A stretch of 39,500 nucleotides of DNA, from the NCBI GenBank assembly GCA_036404275.1, contig DASXAM010000281.1, forward strand, positions 1 to 39,500. The letters run 5' to 3'. This stretch comes from AP-15 sp036404275. Lineage in GTDB: Bacteria > Pseudomonadota > Alphaproteobacteria > ATCC43930 > CGMCC-115725. Both the position numbers and the translations under genes were made by a program. The notes under the pieces were generated by a model. It searched no databases. It saw nothing but the letters and a program-made list of their open reading frames with translations, and had not been told where the DNA came from. Of the stretch, positions 22,268 to 31,263 are shown piece by piece; position 1 is the first letter of the stretch; every line of letters starts with the position of its first letter.

Positions 22268-23410
22268 ATCTCCCTCTCCGCCCGCGAGCTCGATCCCGAC
22301 GAGCGCCTCGACTGGCTGCGGCTTTGTCGCACCGAGACCATCGGTCCGATCAGCTTTTATGCGTTGCTGCGCCGCTTCGGCTCGGCCAAGGCGGCGCTCG
22401 ACGCGTTGCCGCGTCTCGCCCGGCGCAGCGAGCGTGGCAAAACCGTCACCGCAGCGACGCGGGCGTCGGCCGAGGCCGAGCTGATCGCGCTCCACCGCGC
22501 CGGCGCGGCGCTTGTCTGCTGGGGCGAACCGTCATACCCGGTTGCGCTGGCCGCCGTCGAGGATGCGCCCCCGGTCCTGACCGTGCTCGGGCAGGCCGCC
22601 TTGCTGCAGCACCCGATGGTCGCGGTGGTCGGCGCCCGCAACGCGTCGGCAAATGGCCGCCGCTTCGCGCGCGAGTTGGCCGCGGGCCTCGGGGCGGGCG
22701 GCATGATCGTGGTTTCGGGATTGGCGCGCGGGATCGACGCGGCGGCGCATCTGGGCGCGGTCGAGACCGGCACCGTCGCGGTTGTCGCCGGCGGCGTCGA
22801 TATCGTCTATCCCGAGGAAAATCGCGGGCTTTACGAAATTCTCGGTCGGCACGGGGCGATCGTCGCCGAATTGCCGCTCGGCAGCGAGCCCCAGGCCCGC
22901 CATTTCCCGCGCCGCAACCGCATCATCTCCGGCATGGCGCTCGGCGTCGTCGTGGTCGAGGCGGCGGCGCGCTCGGGCTCGCTGATCACCGCCCGCTATG
23001 CGCTCGAACAGGGACGAGAAATCTTTGCCGTGCCGGGCTCGCCGCTCGATCCGCGTTGCCGGGGCGCGAACGACCTGATCCGGCACGGTGCTGTGCTGAC
23101 CGAGAATGCGGCCGATGTGCTCGCCCAGCTCGGGCCGCAACTGCAGGGCAAGCCGCCGCTCCGGCCGGCAATGACGATCGCGCCGACCGCTGCCATGCCG
23201 GGGTGGCCGCGACCAGGTGCGGACGAAGCGGTGGCGGACGAAGCGGGCCTCGAGCTGCTTCTCGATCGGCTCGGCCCGACCCCGGTTGCGGTTGACGAGC
23301 TGGTGCGGCAATGCCACTTGTCGGCGGCGGCCGTTGCCACGCTTCTGCTCGAGCTCGAGCTGTCGGGCCGGGTCGAGCGGCATCCCGGCAATCTCGTTTC
23401 CACGCGGTGA
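22268..23410 (+). CDS. dprA: DNA-processing protein DprA (non-canonical start)
   Basis: A single-stranded-DNA-binding RecA loader used in transformation and recombination. The Rossmann core reads VAVVGARNASANGRR, then VVSGLARGIDAAAH and GGVDIVYPEENRGLYE, with FPRRNRIISGMA. A C-terminal winged helix (about the last 65 residues) ends HPGNLVSTR. The family N-terminal segment (ELDPDERLDWLRL, ETIGPISFYALLRRFG) is encoded in frame from about 22286, yet the first ATG/GTG/TTG in that frame is a TTG at 22364, inside a conserved helix. An ATC at 22268, five bases after AGAAGGG and overlapping the plsY stop, is the best candidate start; it would give about 380 residues, the normal length. A base-call error is the alternative. 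Confidence 0.85.
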   Translation: MSLSARELDPDERLDWLRLCRTETIGPISFYALLRRFGSAKAALDALPRLARRSERGKTVTAATRASAEAELIALHRAGAALVCWGEPSYPVALAAVEDAPPVLTVLGQAALLQHPMVAVVGARNASANGRRFARELAAGLGAGGMIVVSGLARGIDAAAHLGAVETGTVAVVAGGVDIVYPEENRGLYEILGRHGAIVAELPLGSEPQARHFPRRNRIISGMALGVVVVEAAARSGSLITARYALEQGREIFAVPGSPLDPRCRGANDLIRHGAVLTENAADVLAQLGPQLQGKPPLRPAMTIAPTAAMPGWPRPGADEAVADEAGLELLLDRLGPTPVAVDELVRQCHLSAAAVATLLLELELSGRVERHPGNLVSTR

Positions 23411-23447
23411 ACCGCCCGCTTGGCAAGCGCAACCCAACCACAGGCTC

Positions 23448-26117
23448 ATGAAAGTCGTCGTTGTCGAATCGCCGGCAAAAGCCAAGACGATCAACAAATA
23501 TTTGGGTGACGACTATACGGTCGTCGCCAGCTACGGCCATGTCCGCGACCTGCCGGCAAAAGACGGCTCGGTGCGCCCCGATGACGATTTCACGATGTCG
23601 TGGGAGGTCGACGGCAAATCCGAAAAGCACATGAAGGCGATCGCCCAGGCGGTGCGCGGTGCGGACGGGCTGTTTCTCGCCACCGACCCGGACCGCGAAG
23701 GCGAGGCGATCTCCTGGCATGTCCGCGAGGTGCTGAACGCGCGCCGCGCGCTGAAGGGCCTCGACGTCAAGCGCGTCGTCTTCAACGAGGTGACCAAGGA
23801 TGCGGTCGTCGCGGCGTTTCGCCGGCCACGCGAGATCGACCGGGAGCTGGTCGAAGCCTATCTGGCGCGGCGTGCGCTCGATTACCTGGTCGGCTTCACC
23901 CTTTCGCCGGTCTTGTGGCGCAAATTGCCGGGGAGCCGCTCAGCGGGCCGGGTCCAGTCGGTGGCGCTGCGCCTCGTTTGCGAGCGCGAAGCCGAGATCG
24001 AAAGCTTCAAGCCGCGCGAATATTGGACCGTCGAAGTCATCTTTACGACCGAAGCCGGACAAAGCTTTACGGCACGCCTGACCCATCTCGACGGCAAGCG
24101 GCTCGATCACTTCGATCTTGATAGCGAAGCAAAAGCGCGGGCCGCGGCCGACGCGATTCTGCACGCCACCGGATTTGCCGTTGCCGCGGTCGAACGGCGC
24201 GAAGTCCGGCGCAACCCGTTTCCGCCGTTCACCACCTCGACCTTGCAGCAGGAGGCGTCGCGCAAGCTCGGCCTCGCCGCCAGCCGCACGATGCAGATCG
24301 CGCAGCGCCTCTATGAAGGTGTCGATCTCGGCGGCGAGACGGTGGGCCTGATCACCTATATGCGCACCGATGGGGTCGCGATCTCGGCTGAAGCGGTCAC
24401 CGCCGCGCGAAGCCTGATCGGCAGCGAATTCGGCGCGCGCTATGTGCCGGCGGCACCACGACAATACCGTAGCCCGGCAAAAAACGCGCAGGAGGCGCAC
24501 GAGGCGATCCGGCCGACCGATCTCGCGCGCAAGCCGCAAGCCGTCGGCGGCTATCTCGACCGCGACCAGGCGCGGCTCTACGAGCTCGTTTGGAAGCGCA
24601 CGGTGGCGAGCCAGATGGCCTCGGCGGTCTTGGAGCAGGTCGCGATCGACATCGCCGATCCGAGCGGAAAGATCCGTCTGCGCGCCACCGGCTCGGTTGT
24701 CGTGTTCGACGGCTTTCTCGCGCTCTACCAGGAGGACCGCGACGACGCCGGCGACGAGGAGGGCGAAGGCGGCCGTTTGCCGGCGATGCGCGAGCGCGAG
24801 CGCCTCGCCCGCGGCGAGGTCGTGCCCAGCCAGCATTTTACCCAGCCGCCGCCGCGCTATACCGAGGCGAGCCTAGTCAAAAAGCTCGAAGAGCTGGGGA
24901 TCGGCCGGCCCTCGACCTACGCCGCGATCCTCCAGGTATTACAGGACCGCGCCTATGTGCGGCTGGAAAAACGGCGCTTTGTGCCGGAAGATCGCGGCCG
25001 CCTCGTCACCGCGTTCCTGACCAATTTTTTCGAGCGTTATGTCGAATACAATTTCACTGCCGACCTTGAAAACCAGCTCGACGACGTTTCAGATGGCCGG
25101 ATCGACTGGAAGGAGGTGCTGCGCAATTTCTGGCGGGATTTTTCGGCCTCGATCGACGGCACCAAAGATCTGACGATCAGCCAGGTGTTGACCGCGCTCG
25201 ACGAGGATCTCGGCCGCCATTTCTTTCCCGATGACGGGTCGGGCGGCGACCCGCGGCTCTGTCCGGTTTGCGGCGCCGGCCGGCTCGGCCTAAAGCTCGG
25301 CAAGTTCGGCGCCTTTATCGGCTGCTCGAACTATCCGAATTGCCGTTATACGCGGCCGCTCGCGCTCGAAGGCGAAAATGAGGAGAAGACCGCCGACAGC
25401 GCGCTCGGCACCGACCCGGCGAGCGGGCTCGCGGTGACGCTGCGCAAGGGCCCGTTCGGCCATTACATACAGCTCGGCGTGGACAACGACGAAGCAAAGC
25501 CCAAACGGGTGGCGCTGCCGCGCTCGATTGCACCGGCCGACATCGATCTCGACACCGCGTTGCGGCTCCTGGCGCTGCCGCGGGCGCTCGGCCGGCATCC
25601 CGAGACCGGCGAGCCGATCGTCGCCGGCATCGGCCGTTTCGGCCCCTATATCAAGCACGGCGCCGCCTACAAATCGCTCGGCGCCGAGGACGATGTGCTG
25701 ACCATCGGCTTGAACCGCGCCGTCGTCGTGCTGGCCGAGCCGTCGGGCGAGCGACGACGAGCGGCAACCCCGTTGCGCGAGTTGGGCGTCCATCCCGACG
25801 GCGGTGCGGTGGCGTTGTTCAAGGGACGTTACGGACCCTATGTCAGTCATGACGGCGTCTTCGCGTCGTTGCCGCGCAACGCCGACCCGGAGCAATTCAC
25901 GCTCGCCGAGGCGCTGCCGCTGCTCGCGGCGCAACGCGCAAAGGGCAAAGGGCGGCGGCGCAAGACCGCCGCGGCACGGCCCAAGACCGCGGCACGACAA
26001 AGTGCCGCTGCAGCGCCGACGGCGGCAAAACGGGCCGTGAAAAAAAGAACGGGATCGCCGAAAAAGACCTCCGGCGCGCGCCCTGCCAAAAAACCGCGAG
26101 CACGGCGCGGCGCATGA
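23448..26117 (+). CDS. topA: DNA topoisomerase I TopA
   Basis: An 889-residue type IA topoisomerase that relaxes negative supercoils. The TOPRIM domain starts MKVVVVESPAKAKTI (E7) and has LATDPDREGE (D80, D82, E84). The catalytic tyrosine is Y304 in GLITYMRTDG. One C4 zinc module is visible (CPVCGAGRL ... GCSNYPNCRYTRPL), followed by two topoisomerase C-terminal repeats (FGHYIQLG, FGPYIKHG, YGPYVSHDG). The end is a Lys/Ala/Arg-rich tail of about 60 residues typical of alphaproteobacterial TopA, thought to grip DNA. It follows dprA after 37 bp and overlaps rnr by four bases (ATGA). Confidence 0.97.
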   Translation: MKVVVVESPAKAKTINKYLGDDYTVVASYGHVRDLPAKDGSVRPDDDFTMSWEVDGKSEKHMKAIAQAVRGADGLFLATDPDREGEAISWHVREVLNARRALKGLDVKRVVFNEVTKDAVVAAFRRPREIDRELVEAYLARRALDYLVGFTLSPVLWRKLPGSRSAGRVQSVALRLVCEREAEIESFKPREYWTVEVIFTTEAGQSFTARLTHLDGKRLDHFDLDSEAKARAAADAILHATGFAVAAVERREVRRNPFPPFTTSTLQQEASRKLGLAASRTMQIAQRLYEGVDLGGETVGLITYMRTDGVAISAEAVTAARSLIGSEFGARYVPAAPRQYRSPAKNAQEAHEAIRPTDLARKPQAVGGYLDRDQARLYELVWKRTVASQMASAVLEQVAIDIADPSGKIRLRATGSVVVFDGFLALYQEDRDDAGDEEGEGGRLPAMRERERLARGEVVPSQHFTQPPPRYTEASLVKKLEELGIGRPSTYAAILQVLQDRAYVRLEKRRFVPEDRGRLVTAFLTNFFERYVEYNFTADLENQLDDVSDGRIDWKEVLRNFWRDFSASIDGTKDLTISQVLTALDEDLGRHFFPDDGSGGDPRLCPVCGAGRLGLKLGKFGAFIGCSNYPNCRYTRPLALEGENEEKTADSALGTDPASGLAVTLRKGPFGHYIQLGVDNDEAKPKRVALPRSIAPADIDLDTALRLLALPRALGRHPETGEPIVAGIGRFGPYIKHGAAYKSLGAEDDVLTIGLNRAVVVLAEPSGERRRAATPLRELGVHPDGGAVALFKGRYGPYVSHDGVFASLPRNADPEQFTLAEALPLLAAQRAKGKGRRRKTAAARPKTAARQSAAAAPTAAKRAVKKRTGSPKKTSGARPAKKPRARRGA

Positions 26118-27961
26118 TCCGTTCGGTCCGTCGCGCACGCGACGGCAACCATCGCCCGATTGCGGCATCGCCGGAAGCCGCGGTCATTCGCTGCATCGAC
26201 CCCCGGGCCGGGCGGATCGTCGGCACGTTTTTCCGGTTCTCCGGGGGCGGCCGGCTGGTGTCGGCCGACCGGCGCGACGACACCGAGTACGAGATCGTCG
26301 AGCGCGACGCCGGCGGCGCCGAAGATGGCGAGCTGGTCGTCGCCGAGGAGTTGCCATCCGGCCGGTTCGGCGCGGCGCGGGCGCGCGTCGTCGAACGGCT
26401 CGGGCCGGTTTCCGATCCGGGTTCGCTCAGCCGGCTGGTCATCGCCGCTTTTGACCTTCCGACCGAGTTTCCGGCTACGGCTCTCGCCGAAGCCGCGGCC
26501 GCAGCACCTCCCGACCTTGCCGGGCGCTGCGATCTGCGCGGTATTCCCCTGGTGACGATCGACGGAGCGGATGCGCGCGATTTCGACGATGCGGTCTGGG
26601 CCGAGCCGGACCCGGATCCGGCGAACGCCGGCGGCTGGCACATTATCGTTGCGATCGCCGATGTCGCCTGGTACGTGCCGCCGGGAAGCGCGCTCGATTG
26701 CGAGGCTGCGCGGCGCGGCAATTCGGTCTATTTCCCGGACCGCGTCATCCCGATGCTGCCCGAAGCCTTGTCGAACGAATTGTGCTCGCTGCAGCCGGGA
26801 GTCGACCGCGCCTGCCTCGCCGCCGATTTATGGATCGATGCCGGTGGGCGCAAGCGCCGCCACCGGTTTACACGTGCTCTGATGCGCTCGGCCGCGCGGC
26901 TAACCTACGAAGAAGCGCAGGCGGCGCACGACGAAAGGGGCGACCTGCGCGCCCCGGTGTCAGCTGCGGCGTTGGCGGCGCTCTATGGCGCCTACCGCTC
27001 GCTCGCCCAGGCACGGGCCGGGCGAGGTGCGATCGAGCTAGAAATTCGCGAGGAACGGGTCGCGCTCGACACGAGCGGCCGGCCGGCTGCGATCATGCCG
27101 ACCGAGCGGCTCGACAGCCATCGGCTGATCGAAGAGCTCATGATCCTTGCCAATGTCGCCGCTGCCGAGGAGCTCGAGTCCCGGCAGCGGCCCTGCATGT
27201 ACCGGGTGCATGACGCGCCCGATCCGAAACGACTCCAGGCGCTGCACGATTTTCTTGCGGCGCTCGGCCTCCCCAGCCTCGCTTTGGCGAAAGGACAGGC
27301 GCCGAAGCCCGCCATGTTCAACGGGCTGTTGCGCCGCGCCGCAGCGACATCGGCCGCTACCCTCGTCAACGATCTGGTGCTGCGCTGCCAGGCCCGAGCG
27401 GTTTACAGCCCGGCCAATATCGGGCATTTCGGCTTGGCGCTGCGACGCTACGCCCATTTCACCTCGCCGATCCGGCGTTATGCCGATCTCCTCGTGCATC
27501 GCGCACTCGTCGATACGCTCGACGAGCGGCCGGATTTGGCGGCATTGGGCGAGCATATTTCCGCGACCGAACGCGTTGCCGCCGCCGCGGAGCGCGCCGC
27601 CTTGGACCGCTGCCGCGCGCTGTTGACCGTCCCCTTGCTTGGCGACTTGTTTGTCGCCCGGGTTAGCGGCGTCGCCCGGTTTGGGCTGTTCGTCACCCTG
27701 AGCGACAACGGCGCAACCGGCCTCGTGCCAATTTCGGGCCTTCCCACCGATTTTTATCGGCATGACGAACGGGCGCAGCGGCTGGTCGGCAAGCGATCCG
27801 GCTATCGCTTTCGACTGGGCGACGAAGTGTCGGTGCGCCTCGTTGCGGCCGATCCGGTCCGTGGCCGCTTGGTGTTCGGTGTCGCAAATGCCGCCGAAAG
27901 GGTGTCGAACTGTCGGACATCGCCGAAGCGGCGGAAAACAGGCGGGCGCCGGCGCAGTTGA
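26114..27961 (+). CDS. rnr: Ribonuclease R-like RNB-family exoribonuclease (short N-terminus)
   Basis: A 615-residue 3'-5' exoribonuclease of the RNase II/R family. The RNB domain (about 140-475) has TIDGADARDFDDAV, giving metal ligands D150, D156 and D158; HFTSPIRRYADLLVHR is the other family signature. A C-terminal S1 domain begins GDLFVARVSGVARFGLFVTL. RNase R is usually 700-810 residues, with an N-terminal helix-turn-helix and two cold-shock domains. Here only about 110 residues precede RNB, so the helix-turn-helix and probably the first cold-shock domain are missing. The start overlaps the topA stop (ATGA) and there is no room for a longer version. Substrate range may differ from typical RNase R. 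Confidence 0.88.
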   Translation: MIRSVRRARDGNHRPIAASPEAAVIRCIDPRAGRIVGTFFRFSGGGRLVSADRRDDTEYEIVERDAGGAEDGELVVAEELPSGRFGAARARVVERLGPVSDPGSLSRLVIAAFDLPTEFPATALAEAAAAAPPDLAGRCDLRGIPLVTIDGADARDFDDAVWAEPDPDPANAGGWHIIVAIADVAWYVPPGSALDCEAARRGNSVYFPDRVIPMLPEALSNELCSLQPGVDRACLAADLWIDAGGRKRRHRFTRALMRSAARLTYEEAQAAHDERGDLRAPVSAAALAALYGAYRSLAQARAGRGAIELEIREERVALDTSGRPAAIMPTERLDSHRLIEELMILANVAAAEELESRQRPCMYRVHDAPDPKRLQALHDFLAALGLPSLALAKGQAPKPAMFNGLLRRAAATSAATLVNDLVLRCQARAVYSPANIGHFGLALRRYAHFTSPIRRYADLLVHRALVDTLDERPDLAALGEHISATERVAAAAERAALDRCRALLTVPLLGDLFVARVSGVARFGLFVTLSDNGATGLVPISGLPTDFYRHDERAQRLVGKRSGYRFRLGDEVSVRLVAADPVRGRLVFGVANAAERVSNCRTSPKRRKTGGRRRS

Positions 27962-28020
27962 TCGCGGGGCGCAGGCGATTTACCGTGCGGGGTGCCGCGG
28001 GGATTTCGGGGGTTCCCTCG

Positions 28021-29613
28021 ATGCGGATCTCATTGTGCCCAGCTGTTGCGCTCGCGCCGGCGGGCATGCTCGGGCTTGCGGTCGCGCTCGCCGCTTGCGC
28101 CGGAAGCGAGCCGCTGCCCGCAGATCCGACCGGGCGCCTTTTTGCCCGGGGTCTCGCCGAGATCGGAGAACTTTACATCACGCCGGTATCGACGCGGAAA
28201 CTGGCGTTCGCCGGTGCGGCGCAGCTCTCGATGCTCGATCGCAATGTGTCGGTCTCCGAAACCCCGGGTCCCGAGAGCGGGACCGAAATCGTTTTGAATT
28301 ATGCCGGCCGGGAGATTGCGGCTGACGCGAGCCCGCGCGGCCAGGACCCCAATGCCTGGGGCGAGTGGCTCGGGCGACTGATCACCGAGGCAAAACGAAC
28401 CTCGCCGCCGCTCGCCAAGTTGCCGGACGACAAGATCGAGGAGGCCGTTTTCGACGGCATCACCGGCGCGCTCGACCGGTTTTCGCGCTATGCCCCGCCC
28501 GACGCCGCTCGCGACCAGCGCGCGATGCGCGATGGATTTGGCGGGATCGGCGTGACCCTCGATCTCGGGACCGAGGGGTTTCTTGTCGCCCAGGTGACGC
28601 CCGGCACACCAGCCGATCTCGCCGGCATCCGGCCCGGTGATCGGATTGTCGCGATCGACGGCAAGCCGACCGCCGGGCACGACGAAGACGAGGTGGTCCA
28701 TCAGCTGCGCGGCCCGATCTCCAGCCCGGTCAGGGTGAGCCTCGAGCGGCCGAACGGATCGCGGCGCGAGCTTGTGCTGCACCGCACTTTAATCGTGGTT
28801 CCGACGGTGACGACATCGCGTGACGGCGCGATAGCCATCCTGCGGGTTGCGAGCTTCAACCAGAACACCACGCAACAGATCGTCGAAAGCCTCTCCCAGC
28901 TGCGCGGGACGCCCGGAGGTCTGCGCGGTGTGGTTCTCGATTTGCGCGGAGACCCCGGCGGGCTGCTCGACCAGGCGGTGAGCCTCGCCGACGTGTTCAT
29001 CGCCAAGGGGCCGATCGTTGCAACCGTCGGCCGGCACCCGGCGAGCCGCCAATTGTTCGAGGCTTCCGGCGACAGCCTGGCGCCGCATTTGCCGATCGTG
29101 GTGCTGATCGACGGCGGGTCGGCGTCGGCCGCCGAGATCGTCGCGGCGGCGCTCCAGGATGCCGGGCGGGCTGTTGTCGTCGGCAGCGCCTCCTACGGCA
29201 AGGGCACAGTGCAGACCGTGCTGCGCCTGCCGAACGACGGCGAACTGACGCTGACTTGGGCGCAATTGGTGACGCCCTCCGGGTATCTCCTAAACCAGCA
29301 TGGCGTGGTCCCGACCTTGTGCACGAGCGATCTCGGCAACGACGAAAGCTCGATCCAGATCGCGGTCCAGCGCGCCGGCGCCACGGCACCGGTGTCGCCC
29401 TTGTCCTATCGACCCCGCAAAGAACTCGACGAGCCCGATTGGTCACGTTTGCGACGAGCTTGTCCGGGACGCCGCGGCGATCACCCGATCGATCTGATTG
29501 TAGCAAAGCGCCTGCTGAATGATCCGATTCTCTACAGCGCGGCGACGCACATCATGACCTTGGCCGGCCCTCCCGCTTCCGGTCCGGTGGCGGCGGCGCC
29601 CGTGACGCCTTGA
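28021..29613 (+). CDS. S41 family C-terminal processing peptidase, predicted lipoprotein
   Basis: A 530-residue serine protease of the CtpA/tail-specific family. A hydrophobic leader ends LAAC (Cys26), a lipobox, so the protein should be anchored in the periplasm by lipid. A PDZ domain lies at about 172-255 (GFGGIGVTLDLGTEGFLV, then AGIRPGDRIVAIDGK). The S41 catalytic core has VVLDLRGDPGGLLDQAV, then GGSASAAE with Ser369 and SYGKG with Lys394, the expected Ser-Lys dyad 25 residues apart. A 130-residue N-terminal segment before the PDZ domain has no clear family. The ATG at 28021 starts a proper signal peptide; a TTG at 27958 overlapping the rnr stop is less likely. rpmG follows. Confidence 0.9.
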   Translation: MRISLCPAVALAPAGMLGLAVALAACAGSEPLPADPTGRLFARGLAEIGELYITPVSTRKLAFAGAAQLSMLDRNVSVSETPGPESGTEIVLNYAGREIAADASPRGQDPNAWGEWLGRLITEAKRTSPPLAKLPDDKIEEAVFDGITGALDRFSRYAPPDAARDQRAMRDGFGGIGVTLDLGTEGFLVAQVTPGTPADLAGIRPGDRIVAIDGKPTAGHDEDEVVHQLRGPISSPVRVSLERPNGSRRELVLHRTLIVVPTVTTSRDGAIAILRVASFNQNTTQQIVESLSQLRGTPGGLRGVVLDLRGDPGGLLDQAVSLADVFIAKGPIVATVGRHPASRQLFEASGDSLAPHLPIVVLIDGGSASAAEIVAAALQDAGRAVVVGSASYGKGTVQTVLRLPNDGELTLTWAQLVTPSGYLLNQHGVVPTLCTSDLGNDESSIQIAVQRAGATAPVSPLSYRPRKELDEPDWSRLRRACPGRRGDHPIDLIVAKRLLNDPILYSAATHIMTLAGPPASGPVAAAPVTP

Positions 29614-29637
29614 CAGGCGCCCGCTGAACTTTATGTT
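29610..29637 (+). promoter_or_regulatory. Likely promoter of rpmG
   Basis: A perfect -35 box TTGACA (29610-29615) overlaps the stop codon of the protease gene. Sixteen bases later is TATGTT (29632-29637), a 4/6 match to the -10 consensus. The start would fall near 29644, giving a leader of about 28 bases. This lets the ribosomal protein gene be made independently of the long upstream run. Confidence 0.5.
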
Positions 29638-29671
29638 GTAGCGAGCCTCTGCTCTAGCCGGGAACCGCCCG

Positions 29672-29839
29672 ATGGCCAAAACCAACACCGTCCTGATCAA
29701 GCTCGTCAGCAGCGCCGATACCGGCTTTTATTATGTCACAAAGAAAAACCCGCGGACCAAGACCGGCAAGCTCGAATTGAAAAAATTCGATCCTGTCGCA
29801 CGCAAGCACGTGCTGTTCAAGGAAGCAAAAATCAAATAG
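29672..29839 (+). CDS. rpmG: 50S ribosomal protein L33
   Basis: A 55-residue large-subunit ribosomal protein. It begins MAKTNTVLIKLVSSADTGFY and carries the YVTKKNPRTKTGKLELKKFD core, ending in the basic HVLFKEAKIK. There are no zinc-binding cysteine pairs, so it is the C-minus, zinc-independent form. Its own promoter lies directly upstream. It is convergent with pleD, with 16 bp between the stop codons. Confidence 0.97.
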   Translation: MAKTNTVLIKLVSSADTGFYYVTKKNPRTKTGKLELKKFDPVARKHVLFKEAKIK

Positions 29840-29855
29840 CAGAGACGAGCGCCGA

Positions 29856-31247
29856 TCAGGAGGCGATCGCTGTCGGCGTCAGGCCGGCGGTGCGCGCGAC
29901 GACACGGTTTCGTCCGGCCGCCTTGGCGCTATAGAGCGCGTCGTCGGCGCGCTTGAGCAACCGGTCGCGGGTGTCCTCGCCGACGGCAGTAACTGTCGCT
30001 CCAATGCTGACAGTAACAGTCAATGCGGCCGCATCCGCTTTGATCGAGAACGGCTCGGCGGCTACGGCCGAGCGCAGCCGTTCGGCGACCGCGACGGCGA
30101 CCGGCAAATCGGCCTCAGGCATCACCACGGCAAATTCCTCGCCGCCGAGACGAGCGACGAGGTCGGCGCTGCGGACGGTTTTGACAGCGCGGGCGGCGAG
30201 CTCGCGCAGAACCTCGTCGCCGCCGGCATGACCATGGCTATCGTTGACCAGCTTGAAATGGTCGATATCGAACAACAGCAGTGCTGCGCCGATCCGATCG
30301 CGATTGATCCGGTCGATCAGCTCGTCGAGATGAGCGAACAAATAGCGGCGGTTGTAGAGGCCGGTCAGCTCGTCGGTCAGCGCCAGCGACAGGCTGCGCT
30401 GGTAGTTTTCGTTCAGGCGATCCTGAAGCCGCTTGCGTCGCAGCTGCGCGGCGGTGCGCGCCAAGAGCTCGTTGCGGTCAACTGGGCGCACCAAGTAATC
30501 GTTGGCGCCGAGATCGAGCCCCTTGGCCAATCTGGGCAGATCGCGCTCGTCCGCAATCAGCAAGATCGGAAGCTGGCGAAAAACCTCATCCGCCCGACAA
30601 TGCGATACGATGCGCAGCGCGTCGCCATCGGATGCCGACAGGCTGAGGATAATCAACTCGCTCCGGGCGTCGAGTCGAGCGCGCGCTTCGGCGCAGGTGG
30701 CCGCGCGAGCTATCGTGGCCGCGAGCGGGCGCAATGCCTCGAGCATGGCCGCAGCGGTGAATGTGTCCTCTTCGAGGATTAATATCCGTGCCGGACCCCG
30801 ATCTTCCGCAAGATTTGCGCTGCGATCGCCGAGACGGCCGCAGATCTCGTCGCGCAGACGCCACTCGTCCATCAAGCGCTTTAAGCGGACAAGCGAGCGC
30901 ACCCGGGCGAAAAGTGCGGTGTCGTTGACCGGCTTTGTCAAGAACTCGTCCGCACCGGCTTCGAGACCGCGAAGCCGGTTGGCGGTATCCGACAATGCCG
31001 TCACCAGCACGATCGGGATATCGACGGTGCGTGGATCGGCTTTCAACCGACGGCAGACTTCAAAACCGTCCATCCCCGGCATCATGACATCCAGCAATAT
31101 GACGTCCGGCAGCTGGGCATTGGCGATCTCGAGCGCGGTTGGGCCGTCTGACGCCGACAACACATCGAAATATTCGCTCGCCAGCTTGGCTTCGAGCAGC
31201 TTTACATTGATCTCGATGTCGTCGACGACCAGCACCTTGGCAGGCAT
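29856..31247 (-). CDS. pleD: PleD-type diguanylate cyclase response regulator (REC-REC-GGDEF)
   Basis: A 463-residue protein making cyclic di-GMP upon phosphorylation. REC1 (about 3-120) has DD at 9-10, the phospho-acceptor D53 (ILLDVMMPGMDGF) and the KP pair at 105-106. REC2 (about 153-270) is degenerate: the acceptor position reads ILSLSASDG without Asp, as expected for the dimerisation adaptor. The GGDEF domain (about 288-450) has FDIDHFK, an intact inhibitory I-site RSAD at 359-362 and the active-site loop GGEEF at 368-372. These positions agree closely with Caulobacter PleD. It lies 16 bp after divK on the same strand, the conserved divK-pleD operon, and links phosphorelay signalling to polar development or motility. 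Confidence 0.96.
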   Translation of the reverse strand: MPAKVLVVDDIEINVKLLEAKLASEYFDVLSASDGPTALEIANAQLPDVILLDVMMPGMDGFEVCRRLKADPRTVDIPIVLVTALSDTANRLRGLEAGADEFLTKPVNDTALFARVRSLVRLKRLMDEWRLRDEICGRLGDRSANLAEDRGPARILILEEDTFTAAAMLEALRPLAATIARAATCAEARARLDARSELIILSLSASDGDALRIVSHCRADEVFRQLPILLIADERDLPRLAKGLDLGANDYLVRPVDRNELLARTAAQLRRKRLQDRLNENYQRSLSLALTDELTGLYNRRYLFAHLDELIDRINRDRIGAALLLFDIDHFKLVNDSHGHAGGDEVLRELAARAVKTVRSADLVARLGGEEFAVVMPEADLPVAVAVAERLRSAVAAEPFSIKADAAALTVTVSIGATVTAVGEDTRDRLLKRADDALYSAKAAGRNRVVARTAGLTPTAIAS

Positions 31248-31263
31248 CAGCGGCTCGCACGCT

